A stretch of 64,000 bases of DNA from an uncultured Clostridia bacterium (GTDB lineage: Bacteria; Bacillota; Clostridia; UBA1381): NCBI GenBank assembly GCA_947624165.1, contig CANQJC010000004.1, positions 29,704 through 93,703 on the forward strand, written 5' to 3'. The position numbers were made by a program, and so were the translations under genes. The notes below the pieces were generated by a model. The model ran no database searches. It had not been told where the DNA came from and saw nothing but the letters and a program-made list of their open reading frames with translations. This document shows positions 26,715 to 38,247 of the stretch, one piece after another; position 1 is the first letter of the stretch; each line of letters begins with the position of its first letter.

Positions 26715-28103
26715 TCAGAATCTGAAATAAAGGAACGGATTATATGTTTGTCCCATAAGCAGGACGAAGCATAAGCCCATCCCCGCCGCAACGAGCAGCG
26801 GCTCGGAAATCGCCGCGAATACCTCCGATTTTTTGCGGAGATAACCGTATACGATCGACGGTACGGGCGTTGACGCGGCCGCGCACAGAATTATGAGCCA
26901 CACGTTTGTACAGAACGCCGAAACCGTTGTGAGATCGTAGAGCGGCGCGCCGAAACCGAACGCGCATTTGAAAAAATTCCAAAGCGCGCCCATATCCGTA
27001 AAGTAGAAAAGTCCCCAGCCGAGAACTATGAAAAACAGCGCGTATATATGGCAGAACGGCGGCGGTATTTTTTGAAGCCTGCCCTTAAACAATTTTTTTT
27101 CCGCAAGAAGCAGCAGCCCGTAAAAAAGTCCCCACAATATAAAATTCCAGCTCGCGCCGTGCCAAAGTCCCGTGAGCAGCCAGACGACAAGAATGTTGCG
27201 CGCGGCTCTGTATCGGTTGCCGCCGAGAGGTATGTATACATAGTCTCTGAAAAACGAGCCGAGCGATATGTGCCACCTGCGCCAGAATTCGGTGACAGAC
27301 CGCGATATATACGGATAACGGAAGTTTTCTCCGAAGCCGAAACCCAGCATACGCCCCATGCCTATCGCCATGTCGCTGTAACCCGAGAAGTCAAAATATA
27401 TCTGAAAGGAATACATTATGATCCCAAGCCATGAGGACGCGACCGTCAGTCTCGTGCCGTCAAGCAGCATCGACGCCGCCTGACCGGCGTTGTTCGCAAG
27501 GATAACTTTTTTGCAAAGCCCCGCGGTAAAGCGCAGCACGCCGCGCGAAAAGTCAGCCGCGGTAACGGTTCTTGAACCGAGCGAGCTCTCGATTTCACTG
27601 TAACGCACGATCGGTCCGGCGACAAGCTGCGGGAACATGGACACATACGTCAGGAAATTTAAAAATGATTTCTGTACCCTCACGCGTCCTCGGTACATAT
27701 CAATGGTATAAGAAAGGGTCTGAAAAGTGTAAAACGATATACCGATAGGCAGCGTGACCTTCGGAGCAGGTATCTGTACGCGCAGGAGCGCGCTCAGGTT
27801 TTCCGTTATAAAGCCCGAATATTTGAAAACGCATAAAAGTCCCAGGTTTATGACAAGCGACGCGATAAGCGCGGCTTTTGCCGCTCCGCGCGCGTAGAAA
27901 CGATCTATAACGCGTCCGTTTACGTAATCCACAAACGCGCTGAAAATGAGCAGGATAACCCATATCGGCTCACCCCAGGCGTAGAAAAACAGAGAGGCGA
28001 CCGCAAGCACGATATTTTTGTACGTAACGTTTTTCGACAGGTTGTAAAGCACAAGCACGGACGGTAAAAATATGCAAAGAAAAACAAAGCTTGAAAATAC
28101 CAA
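26715..28103 (-). CDS. MBOAT family O-acyltransferase (AlgI/DltB-like)
   Basis: This is a membrane-bound acyltransferase, likely carrying acetyl groups across the membrane for a surface polysaccharide. 462 residues with about eleven helices. The catalytic His315 lies in LWHGASWNF, followed by the helix WGLFYGLLLL; the N-terminal MVFSS start is typical of this family. The start codon is TTG with GGAGG upstream, supported by that family N-terminus. It is the first gene of the MBOAT-DHHW pair. Because no dltA or alginate genes are near, the polymer acylated is unknown. Confidence 0.9.
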   Translation of the reverse strand: MVFSSFVFLCIFLPSVLVLYNLSKNVTYKNIVLAVASLFFYAWGEPIWVILLIFSAFVDYVNGRVIDRFYARGAAKAALIASLVINLGLLCVFKYSGFITENLSALLRVQIPAPKVTLPIGISFYTFQTLSYTIDMYRGRVRVQKSFLNFLTYVSMFPQLVAGPIVRYSEIESSLGSRTVTAADFSRGVLRFTAGLCKKVILANNAGQAASMLLDGTRLTVASSWLGIIMYSFQIYFDFSGYSDMAIGMGRMLGFGFGENFRYPYISRSVTEFWRRWHISLGSFFRDYVYIPLGGNRYRAARNILVVWLLTGLWHGASWNFILWGLFYGLLLLAEKKLFKGRLQKIPPPFCHIYALFFIVLGWGLFYFTDMGALWNFFKCAFGFGAPLYDLTTVSAFCTNVWLIILCAAASTPVPSIVYGYLRKKSEVFAAISEPLLVAAGMGLCFVLLMGQTYNPFLYFRF

Positions 28104-28140
28104 AAATATCCCCTCCGTTATGATTCAATCGTAGATTACC

Positions 28141-28169
28141 ATTGTATCATAAAAGAGGGGATATGTCAA
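28141..28169 (-). promoter_or_regulatory. Promoter of the MBOAT-DHHW operon
   Basis: Minus strand: TTGACA (28164-28169), 17-base spacer, TACAAT (28141-28146). Confidence 0.75.
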
Positions 28170-28175
28170 AACAGA

Positions 28176-29282
28176 TTATTTAAATATTTCCGAAATTTTG
28201 CTCATGTGCGAGCTTATTTCGATACTCTGCGGACAAACGCTTTCACATTTTCTGCATTTTCTGCATTTATCCGCGCCCGTTTCAAGCTCGGAATATATTT
28301 TTCTCGCTCTGTCCATGCCGAGCGACGCCGTCGCGTTGTACGCTTCGAAGGTTTTCGGTATGTCCAGTCCGAACGGACACGGCATACAGTACGCGCATTT
28401 CGTACACGGTACGAGAGCCATTTTGTCGAATACCTCCTTCGTTTTAAGGAGCATATCGAGGTCGTCGTCCGTAAGCATACCGACGCGCGCCTTGTCGGCG
28501 TAGCCGATATTGTCCCTGACCTGCTGCATCGTATTCATGCCGCTCAGTATAAGAGAGACCTCTTCTTTGTTCCATAAGAAGTCCATAGCCCATTCCACGG
28601 GAGTTTTTGCGTCGGAAAGCGTCTTTGCGACCTGCGGCGACGGATTCGCGAGCTTGCCGCCCAGGAGCGGCTCCATGATTATAACGTCCACGCCTTTTTT
28701 ATGCGCGTATTCAAGCCCTTCCGTACCCGCCTGATAATTAAGATTTATGTAATTAAACTGTACCTGACAGAACTCCCACAAATCGCTTGCGTCGAGTATG
28801 CGTTTAAACGTTTCGCAGTCGTCGTGGAAGGAAAAGCCTATGTGCTTTATTTTCCCTTTGGCTTTTGCTTCGGCAAGCTTATCGAGTATACCGTATTTCA
28901 TAACTATATTGTCGAAACGGTTCTTGTCGAGCGCGTGCATAAGATAGAAGTCTATATAGTCTGTACGCAGTCGTTTTAACTGCTCGTCAAGCATTCTGTC
29001 AAAATCCCCGCTGCTTTTAACATGCCAGGTCGGACACTTTGTTGCGAATTTAATTTTATCGCGGTACGGTGCGAGTGCTTCGCCGATAAAGCCCTCGCTT
29101 TTTTCATCGTGATAAACATACGCGCTGTCAAAATAGTTTATTCCGTTTTCTGCGGCGAAACGAAGCATTTCGGTCGATTTTTCGCGATCTATATCGCCTG
29201 CCTTACCCGTGGTAGTGGGGAAACGCATACACCCGAATCCGAGCACCGATACTTTTTCGCCCGCAAGCGTTCTGTACTGCAT
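28176..29282 (-). CDS. Aldo/keto reductase with C-terminal 4Fe-4S ferredoxin domain
   Basis: This is a predicted oxidoreductase combining an aldo/keto reductase barrel with two iron-sulfur clusters. ~368 residues from ATG 29282, which has AGGAA before it (the frame runs 34 codons further without a ribosome site). The tetrad is visible: Asp52, Tyr57 (DSAYVYHD), Lys82 (ATKCP) and His116 (YLMHALD). The C-terminal ~90 residues hold the clusters CTKCAYCMPCP and CRKCRKCESVCP. Such fusions are common in anaerobic Clostridia; substrates are not known. It begins 89 bases after ntpD on the same strand, with a stem-loop between. Confidence 0.88.
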   Translation of the reverse strand: MQYRTLAGEKVSVLGFGCMRFPTTTGKAGDIDREKSTEMLRFAAENGINYFDSAYVYHDEKSEGFIGEALAPYRDKIKFATKCPTWHVKSSGDFDRMLDEQLKRLRTDYIDFYLMHALDKNRFDNIVMKYGILDKLAEAKAKGKIKHIGFSFHDDCETFKRILDASDLWEFCQVQFNYINLNYQAGTEGLEYAHKKGVDVIIMEPLLGGKLANPSPQVAKTLSDAKTPVEWAMDFLWNKEEVSLILSGMNTMQQVRDNIGYADKARVGMLTDDDLDMLLKTKEVFDKMALVPCTKCAYCMPCPFGLDIPKTFEAYNATASLGMDRARKIYSELETGADKCRKCRKCESVCPQSIEISSHMSKISEIFK

Positions 29283-29341
29283 ATTATCATTCCTTTCTTT
29301 TTTGTATAAGAAACTTGCCTGTGCGTTTGTTGATTCGAATT

Positions 29342-29372
29342 TTGTCCGCGCACACTTATACGCGCGGACATT
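29342..29372 (-). other. Stem-loop at the 3' end of the V-ATPase operon
   Basis: Inverted repeat TGTCCGCGC/GCGCGGACA directly after the ntpD stop. It lacks a T-run, so it may be a weak terminator or an RNA-stability element rather than a full stop for transcription. Confidence 0.5.
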
Positions 29373-30033
29373 ATGTTTCGGCATGTTTCGCGTCGTAATT
29401 TTTCTTTATGACCATATCCTTGACCTTTAAAAGTCTTATTTGAGTGCTTCGTTCGTTTTCGTCGAGCTTCATGCTGATATAGTGGATTTTTTCCATGTAA
29501 TCCGGGATCATAACGTGCTCGAGCGCGTTCACGCGTCTGCGCGTTTTTTCAATTTCCGCCGCCATCAGCGCGCATGATTTTTCCGTCTCCGCAAGACGGA
29601 GCATATCGGGGAATACGTCCGACAGCGACCGCACGGCAGCGTCCAGATCCGGCGATGTGGAAACATAACCGTAGGAAAAAATATCGCTTTGATCCGGCGT
29701 GCGCGTCTTATAGTCAAACACGGGAATATTCACGCTCATGACGTTTTTGCTGCCCGCCTCGACTGATACGGATTGTTTGGACGCGAGCAGAGCCGTTTTC
29801 ACCGCTTCGCTGCCCGAAACGGCTTCGGCAAGAGCGAAGTTACGATTCGCGTTCGCGATCCCTTCCTCGACCTTTTGTCTAAGCTCTTTGTTTTCCTTGA
29901 CGAGCTCCAAAAATCTGCGCATCAGCTCGTCGCGCTTATCCTTCAGCAGCTTATGTCCGCGTCTTGCGGTCACGAGCTTCTTTTTCAGACGCGTAAGCTC
30001 CATACGGGTAGGATTTACGTGTGTTGACGGCAT
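29371..30033 (-). CDS. ntpD: V-type ATP synthase subunit D (central shaft)
   Basis: Subunit D is the rotating coiled-coil shaft that links the catalytic A3B3 head to the membrane ring. The 220 residues show the family start HVNPTRMELTRLKKKLVTARRGHKLLKDKRDELMR compressed into a long N-terminal helix, a middle domain, and a long C-terminal helix from about 155 on. It is the last gene of the nine-gene operon, 12 bases after ntpB, with GGAGG before the ATG. Confidence 0.95.
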   Translation of the reverse strand: MPSTHVNPTRMELTRLKKKLVTARRGHKLLKDKRDELMRRFLELVKENKELRQKVEEGIANANRNFALAEAVSGSEAVKTALLASKQSVSVEAGSKNVMSVNIPVFDYKTRTPDQSDIFSYGYVSTSPDLDAAVRSLSDVFPDMLRLAETEKSCALMAAEIEKTRRRVNALEHVMIPDYMEKIHYISMKLDENERSTQIRLLKVKDMVIKKNYDAKHAET

Positions 30034-30045
30034 GACGCCCCCTCC

Positions 30046-31416
30046 TTACTCCTCATAATATTTGTCCAGATATTCGTCCTTGATACGCTTCAATTCCGCT
30101 CTCGGCAGTATTCTCAAAAGCTTCCAGCCTATTTCGAGCGTTTCCTCTATGCTGCGGTTCGTGTTATAGCCCTGTGAAACGTATTCTTTTTCAAACTCGT
30201 CGGCGAATTTCGCGTATTTTTTATCTGTTTCCGTAAGAGCCGCTTCGCCCAGGATAACCATTAACTCCTTTGCGTCTTTGCCGCGCGCGTAAGCGGAAAA
30301 GAGCTGGTTCATCGTGTCGGCATGGTCGGCGCGTGTTTTGCCCTCACCAATGCCCTTGTCCTTAAGACGCGAAAGCGACGGCAAAACGTCTATTGGCGGC
30401 GAGATGTTCTTTCTGTATAACTCACGCGAAAGGATTATCTGTCCTTCGGTGATGTATCCCGTCAAGTCGGGGATCGGATGCGTTTTGTCGTCCTCCGGCA
30501 TTGTGAGGATAGGTATCATCGTTATAGAGCCTGATTTGCCGCGCTGTCTGCCCGCTCTTTCGTAAAGCGTCGCAAGGTCGGTATACATGTAACCCGGATA
30601 GCCGCGGCGTGACGGAACTTCCTTGCGAGCCGCCGACACCTCTCTGAGCGCGTCGGCATAGTTTGTGATATCCGTCATGATTACAAGCACGTGCATATTC
30701 TGCTCGAACGCCAGATATTCCGCTGCCGTCAAAGCCATACGCGGCGTCGCTATACGCTCCACGGCGGGGTCGTTCGCAAGATTTATGAAAAGAACGGTTC
30801 TGTCTATCGCGCCGGTTTCGCGGAACGACTGAATAAAGTAATCCGCTTCCTCATACGTGATTCCGAGCGCGGCGAACACAACGGCGAACGCTTCGTCGGT
30901 ACCGCGCACCCTTGCCTGACGCGCGATCTGTGCCGCAAGCTGCGCGTGCGGAAGCCCCGAAGCCGAGAAAATCGGCAGCTTCTGTCCTCTTACGAGCGTG
31001 TTCAGACCGTCTATCGCGCTTACTCCCGTTTGGATAAATTCCTGCGGATAGTTTCGCGCCGCCGGATTCATCGGCAAGCCGTTTATATCCATTCTCTTTT
31101 CGGGCAGGATCTCGGGTCCGTTGTCTATGGGACGACCGAGACCGTCAAAGACACGCGAAAGCATATCGGCGGATACGCCAAGCTCCATAACGCGTCCCGA
31201 AAAACGTACCTTCGAGGTTTCGGGGTTGATACCCGTCGCGCTGTCGAACAACTGAACGAGCGCGTTCGAGCCGTCGACCTCAAGCACTTTGCAGCGGCGT
31301 TTTTCGCCGTTTTCCAATTCAATTTCACCAAGCTCATTATAGGTGACGCCGTCCACATCGCGCACAAGCATCAGAGGACCTGCCACCTCTTCTATCGTTT
31401 TATATTCTCTGGGCAT
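30046..31416 (-). CDS. ntpB: V-type ATP synthase subunit B
   Basis: This is the non-catalytic nucleotide-binding-fold subunit of the A3B3 head. 456 residues, with the family segments [20 protein letters not shown] (replacing a true P-loop) and [42 protein letters not shown], the latter bearing the arginine that reaches into the A-subunit site. Its ATG shares one base with the ntpA stop codon, indicating translational coupling that keeps A and B production equal. Confidence 0.97.
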   Translation of the reverse strand: MPREYKTIEEVAGPLMLVRDVDGVTYNELGEIELENGEKRRCKVLEVDGSNALVQLFDSATGINPETSKVRFSGRVMELGVSADMLSRVFDGLGRPIDNGPEILPEKRMDINGLPMNPAARNYPQEFIQTGVSAIDGLNTLVRGQKLPIFSASGLPHAQLAAQIARQARVRGTDEAFAVVFAALGITYEEADYFIQSFRETGAIDRTVLFINLANDPAVERIATPRMALTAAEYLAFEQNMHVLVIMTDITNYADALREVSAARKEVPSRRGYPGYMYTDLATLYERAGRQRGKSGSITMIPILTMPEDDKTHPIPDLTGYITEGQIILSRELYRKNISPPIDVLPSLSRLKDKGIGEGKTRADHADTMNQLFSAYARGKDAKELMVILGEAALTETDKKYAKFADEFEKEYVSQGYNTNRSIEETLEIGWKLLRILPRAELKRIKDEYLDKYYEE

Positions 31417-33176
31417 TATTCATCACTCCCCGCAATTATTTCATCAGCCTGACGCTTAAGCTCCGCGCTGATACGCTCGAAGCCCGATTCGATATCTTCG
31501 GTCGGCAGGTACTTGAAACGTCCTACCTCCTCGCGCGCCGCCATTGACGACAGTGCTTCGACGTTCGCGCCCTTCTCGATTGCCGCCGAGCATACGTCAT
31601 AGTATGTCAGGATCAGCTTCATCATAAGATACTGCTTTCTCGGCGACGTGTAGGTGTCGATTTCATGGAACGCGTTCTGATGCAGATAATCCTCGCGGAT
31701 AGACCGCGCCGCTTCAAGCTTCATTCTGTCGGCGGGCGACAGCGCGTCCATACCTACCATTTTCACGATTTCATCAAGCTCCGCTTCCTCCTGCAAAAGC
31801 AGCATCAGACGCGCGCGAAGCTCCATCCAGTCGGGAGCGACGTTCTTCACGAACCAGCCCTCGACGGTATCCGTATATAACGAGTATGAATTGAGCCAGT
31901 TTATGGCGGGGAAGTGACGCTTGTACGCAAGCTCCGAATCAAGACCCCAGAATACCTTTACAATTCTTAACGTCGCCTGTGAGACGGGTTCCGAAATATC
32001 TCCGCCCGGCGGCGACACCGCGCCTATAACGGAAAGCGCGCCCTCCTCGCCGTTAAGGCTTGTTACGCGTCCGGCGCGCTCATAGAATTGAGCAAGACGC
32101 GAACCGAGATACGCGGGATATCCTTCCTCACCCGGCATTTCCTCAAGTCGTCCCGACATTTCTCTCAGGGCTTCAGCCCAGCGCGAAGTTGAATCCGCCA
32201 TAAGCGCGACGGAATACCCCATGTCTCGGAAATACTCCGCGATAGTGATGCCGGTATAAATCGAAGCTTCACGCGCCGCGACCGGCATATCGGACGTGTT
32301 CGCGATAAGCACCGTTCTTTCCATAAGCGATTTACCCGTTTTCGGGTCGACAAGCTCAGGGAACTCGTTTAAAACGTCGGTCATTTCGTTGCCGCGCTCG
32401 CCGCAGCCGATGTATACGACTATGTCCGCTTCCGCCCACTTTGCAAGCTGATGCTGAACGACCGTTTTTCCGCTTCCGAACGGCCCGGGTACGGATGCGA
32501 CGCCGCCCTTCGCGATGGGAAAGAGCGTGTCTATAACGCGCTGACCCGTTACGAGCGGCATATTCGGCGAGAGCTTGCTCTTGTACGGTCTGCCCGTACG
32601 CACTGGCCACTTCTGCATCAGTGTAAGCTCATGCTTTACGCCGTCCGCGTCGAGTACGCAGACGATCTCGTCAACCTTGAAGCCGCCGCTTTTTATTTCC
32701 TCGACAGTGCCGGAAACGTTCGGCGGTACGAGTATTTTCTGCGTCACGATCTCCGTTTCCTCGACGGTGCCTATAACGCTGCCGCCCGAGACCTTATCGC
32801 CTTTTTTTACTGTCGGCTTAAATTCCCATACTTTGTCGCGTTTTAATGACGCGACCTCGATCCCGCGCGCCAAATTATTGCCCGAGATCTTCATTATATC
32901 GTCCAAGGGACGCTGTATGCCGTCAAAAATACTGCCGATAAGACCGGGACCAAGCTCGACCGACAAAGGCATACCCGTGGAAACGACCTCCTCGCCCGGA
33001 CCCAAGCCCGATGTTTCCTCGTACACCTGAACCGACGCAAGGTCTCCGTGTATTTCAATTATTTCTCCTATAAGCCTTTCCTTTGAAACGCGGACCACGT
33101 CGAACATATTCGCGTCCTTCATGCCCTCCGCGATGACAAGCGGTCCGGCTACTTTTTTTATAATCCCGTTGCTCAT
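31416..33176 (-). CDS. ntpA: V-type ATP synthase catalytic subunit A
   Basis: This is the catalytic subunit that hydrolyses or makes ATP. 586 residues with Walker A GPFGSGKT at 231-238, the [13 protein letters not shown] segment carrying the catalytic Glu, and the A-type insertion (non-homologous region, about 115-190) that distinguishes V/A-type from F-type subunits. It starts with ATG after AAGGAG, 63 bases after ntpG, the largest gap in the operon. Confidence 0.97.
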   Translation of the reverse strand: MSNGIIKKVAGPLVIAEGMKDANMFDVVRVSKERLIGEIIEIHGDLASVQVYEETSGLGPGEEVVSTGMPLSVELGPGLIGSIFDGIQRPLDDIMKISGNNLARGIEVASLKRDKVWEFKPTVKKGDKVSGGSVIGTVEETEIVTQKILVPPNVSGTVEEIKSGGFKVDEIVCVLDADGVKHELTLMQKWPVRTGRPYKSKLSPNMPLVTGQRVIDTLFPIAKGGVASVPGPFGSGKTVVQHQLAKWAEADIVVYIGCGERGNEMTDVLNEFPELVDPKTGKSLMERTVLIANTSDMPVAAREASIYTGITIAEYFRDMGYSVALMADSTSRWAEALREMSGRLEEMPGEEGYPAYLGSRLAQFYERAGRVTSLNGEEGALSVIGAVSPPGGDISEPVSQATLRIVKVFWGLDSELAYKRHFPAINWLNSYSLYTDTVEGWFVKNVAPDWMELRARLMLLLQEEAELDEIVKMVGMDALSPADRMKLEAARSIREDYLHQNAFHEIDTYTSPRKQYLMMKLILTYYDVCSAAIEKGANVEALSSMAAREEVGRFKYLPTEDIESGFERISAELKRQADEIIAGSDE

Positions 33177-33239
33177 AGCCTACTCCTTCTATATATTTCA
33201 CAAAAGATTTTTCGAAAATACCTGTCGGAACGCGTTACG

Positions 33240-33548
33240 CTATACGATATCGCTTCCGACCGCCTTGATGACCGACTCGTTGACGGCGTTTCTGCCCATT
33301 CCGGTGTTTCCGTACACTCCCGGGATAGGGATCACAGCCGGCAGCGGCAGCGCACTGATACGCTCCAACTCGTCTCGTACCTGTTCCGCAAGCTGCTCGG
33401 TTATATAAATAACGGCATAGCTTTCGTTTTCCAGCCGCCTGAGCAACACCTTTGCTTCGTCGGCGTCCGTAACAAAGAATGTGTCAAGCCCAAGAGCCGC
33501 AAAGCCGTATACCGAAGTCCTGTCGCCGATTGCCGCAATTTTATACAT
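33240..33548 (-). CDS. ntpG: V-type ATP synthase subunit F (central stalk; NtpG)
   Basis: This is a small central-stalk subunit bound to the D shaft. The 102 residues begin MYKIAAIGDRTSVYGFAALG and include the conserved YAVIYITEQLAE and PAVIPIPG segments with the ATP synthase F-family Rossmann-like fold. It overlaps the end of ntpC by 8 bases. Confidence 0.93.
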   Translation of the reverse strand: MYKIAAIGDRTSVYGFAALGLDTFFVTDADEAKVLLRRLENESYAVIYITEQLAEQVRDELERISALPLPAVIPIPGVYGNTGMGRNAVNESVIKAVGSDIV

Positions 33549-34494
33549 ATATTTCCGGCACCCTCTCTCTGATTATATCTTTGTCAAGATGGTTGAGCTT
33601 TCCCGAAAGGATAAGCCGAACCGTGTTGATTTCAGCCGATTTTAAATAATAGTACGCGATTATCGGCGCGCATGAAAGAGTTTCAAACTGCGCTTCCTTC
33701 GCCAATTTTATCATTTCGTCCGCGCACCACTTTTCAAACGCCGCCGCGCCGGAACGCATCGCCGCCGCGCCGCTGTCATATGAAGTGGATCCAACATATC
33801 TGTACAGCGAATCCATACCGCCGGAGGCGGCTTTTGCGAGCGCGTCCGCAGACAGAGAACCGCCGTCGTACAAAGCGTTTTCGATAAACGAAAGACTGCG
33901 CTGTGAAAGCGCGCAGCGATACGCCGCTCCGAGATTCGCCGTGTCGGCGTGAAGCCGCGCGCAGCGAACCATAAAATCTTCGCCGCTTTCTTTCGCCGCG
34001 TCCTCTTCGGCGCGGAGCATCGCGCGGTCGATATAAATATCGCAGAGCTGACCGTCCTGCGTCCGAAGCAGGATAGACGTGGCTTCGGAGCAAACAGCCG
34101 CAAGGCTCGGTTCAAGCTCGCCGTATTCGCGCTGCTTTACGCTTTCGTAAATTGTTTCCGCGTCGGCAGTCCCGCCACCGAGCAGCAAGTCGGACGCGTC
34201 TGTGTCGGAAAAAACAGCCTTGACCGAAGCCTTGATATTGTGATAATCTATCGGGATACGAAGCGTTTTGAGAACGTCCGCGCCGGCAAGCTCCTCCAAA
34301 AACGTCCAAAGCTCACGCTCCGCGTCGGCACATATGCCGCTTATGTCTCTTTCGCCTTGTTTTGCGCGGTCGTGCAGCATAAGCAGAGCGGACTCAAAGC
34401 TGTCGGAATTTAAAAGCTGCTCCATATCCTGTCCTGTCAAAAGCGACGTTTCCTTTGCTCGGACACGGGCAACACTGTATATATACTCATTCAT
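33541..34494 (-). CDS. ntpC: V-type ATP synthase subunit C
   Basis: This is a funnel-shaped subunit that couples the D-F shaft to the membrane K ring. About 317 residues, largely helical, with the family start NEYIYSVARVRAKE and the pattern IDYHNIKASVKAVFSD. ATG 34494 has AGGAG 8 bases before it; a GTG one codon upstream is in frame but closer to the ribosome site. Confidence 0.92.
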   Translation of the reverse strand: MNEYIYSVARVRAKETSLLTGQDMEQLLNSDSFESALLMLHDRAKQGERDISGICADAERELWTFLEELAGADVLKTLRIPIDYHNIKASVKAVFSDTDASDLLLGGGTADAETIYESVKQREYGELEPSLAAVCSEATSILLRTQDGQLCDIYIDRAMLRAEEDAAKESGEDFMVRCARLHADTANLGAAYRCALSQRSLSFIENALYDGGSLSADALAKAASGGMDSLYRYVGSTSYDSGAAAMRSGAAAFEKWCADEMIKLAKEAQFETLSCAPIIAYYYLKSAEINTVRLILSGKLNHLDKDIIRERVPEIYV

Positions 34495-34505
34495 CACCTA
34501 TACTC

Positions 34506-35081
34506 CTAACCGAACAGAAAACCGTTTACCTTATCGTGCAGACGTTCCTTCTCCGAATCCATCAACGCTTCGATGGAGCAATTTTCCTCCACCTCGCCGT
34601 AGGAAAGTATGAAACCGCCGTCTATGGCGCGCGTTTTGTCCGATATCCTCAACCCTTTTTCCTTCGCCGCGGCGGCAAATTCGTCCGTGACGCGTTTTAA
34701 GTCGCGCTCGGAAAAAATTATCTCTCCGTCTTTGCGGGAAGCGTATTTTTTGAGGAGCCGCGTCAGGAACGCGAAGTATTCGTCATTATCCATAGCTATA
34801 ATTTTCACGTGCGCGTCCTTGAGAATGGAATTTATGATTTTCTGTTTTTCTCTCAGAAGCGCGCTCTTTTTCGTGATTTCCCCTGCGGAACGCGCCCGCG
34901 CAAGCACGCGCTTGTATTCCAGTTCCGCGCGTCCGAGAGCGTCTGTTTTTATCGCTTCGGCTTTTTCGTCGGCTTTTTCCGTTACGCGCCGCGCGGCGTT
35001 GCGTGCGTCCTCTATGATACGATTTGCTTCGTCGTCCGCGTCGCGTGTGATTTCTTCTATAATTCTATCCAATCCGTTCAA
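34506..35081 (-). CDS. ntpE: V-type ATP synthase subunit E (peripheral stalk)
   Basis: This forms, with the product of ntpF, the outer stalk that stops the head from turning. The N-terminal ~100 residues are a long charged helix rich in Ala, Glu, Lys and Arg (coiled coil), followed by a small globular C-terminal domain. I place the start at TTG 35081, 6-7 bases after GAGGTG; an upstream in-frame GTG at 35096 is the alternative. Length (~191) fits the family. Confidence 0.88.
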   Translation of the reverse strand: MNGLDRIIEEITRDADDEANRIIEDARNAARRVTEKADEKAEAIKTDALGRAELEYKRVLARARSAGEITKKSALLREKQKIINSILKDAHVKIIAMDNDEYFAFLTRLLKKYASRKDGEIIFSERDLKRVTDEFAAAAKEKGLRISDKTRAIDGGFILSYGEVEENCSIEALMDSEKERLHDKVNGFLFG

Positions 35082-35125
35082 GTTATCACACCTCACATTT
35101 CGGATTTTGATTCTGAATTGACGTA

Positions 35126-37616
<2,491 letters not shown>

Positions 37617-37641
37617 AGGAACCTTCAAAAATCATCACCTT

Positions 37642-37962
37642 CTATTCGTTCGCGAGCGCATCGATAATCAGATCCGTCGCTTTGTCATGATTCTTTTCCG
37701 CATTTTTTGCCAGAGCGGCGGCGTCGGAACGGGCTTCGTTCGCGGCGTCCTGCTCAATAACAGCCGCGTCGGCTTTCGCTTCGCCGATGCGCGCTTCGAT
37801 AAGCTTGTCGGCATGTTCTTTCGCGGCGTTAATAATTTTTTCCGCTTCAGTCTCCGCTTCTTGGATAATGCGCGCTCCCTGCGTCCTCGCGCTTGCCTCC
37901 GTCGTGTCGGCGCGCTGTTCCGCTTCGACTATCCGCTGCATGGATTGTTTTGCCATTTCCAT
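37642..37962 (-). CDS. ntpF: V-type ATP synthase peripheral stalk subunit (G/H; NtpF)
   Basis: First gene of the operon. The 106-residue product is one long Ala/Glu/Lys/Arg-rich helix that pairs with subunit E to form the peripheral stalk. The repeating EAEQRADTTEASART and EAETEAEKIINAAKEHADKL pattern is typical of the G/H subunit. ATG 37962 and ATG 37956 are both possible; the second has better spacing from GGAAGG. Confidence 0.88.
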   Translation of the reverse strand: MEMAKQSMQRIVEAEQRADTTEASARTQGARIIQEAETEAEKIINAAKEHADKLIEARIGEAKADAAVIEQDAANEARSDAAALAKNAEKNHDKATDLIIDALANE

Positions 37963-38026
37963 CGACCTTCCGTTCTATTTTTATAAATTCCGTTTAAGGA
38001 AATTTAACTCTGATTCTCCAATGCAA

Positions 38027-38055
38027 ATAATACCACAAAAAAGCTCATAAGTCAA
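38027..38055 (-). promoter_or_regulatory. Promoter of the V-ATPase operon
   Basis: Minus strand: TTGACT (38050-38055), 17-base spacer, TATTAT (38027-38032), ~65 bases before ntpF. Confidence 0.7.
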
Positions 38056-38103
38056 TATACCGCCCCGCGATGCATATTTTGGAAATCATCGTTTTTATAC
38101 GTC

Positions 38104-38131
38104 AAAACCCCCGAACCGATATTTTCGGGGG
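38104..38131 (-). terminator. Terminator downstream of the DUF262 gene
   Basis: Stem CCCCCGAA/TTCGGGGG (38108-38115 and 38124-38131) with a short T run on the minus strand. It separates the DUF262 gene from the V-ATPase promoter. Confidence 0.65.
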
Positions 38132-38247
38132 CTTTGTTTCGTGTAAAATTTATCTCCTGCTAAAATGTATTTATGTAAATATATTATTTTAAGGCTGTTT
38201 TGTCAGTTACACGTTAGTTATTCAGCGCGATTTGCGACACTACAGAA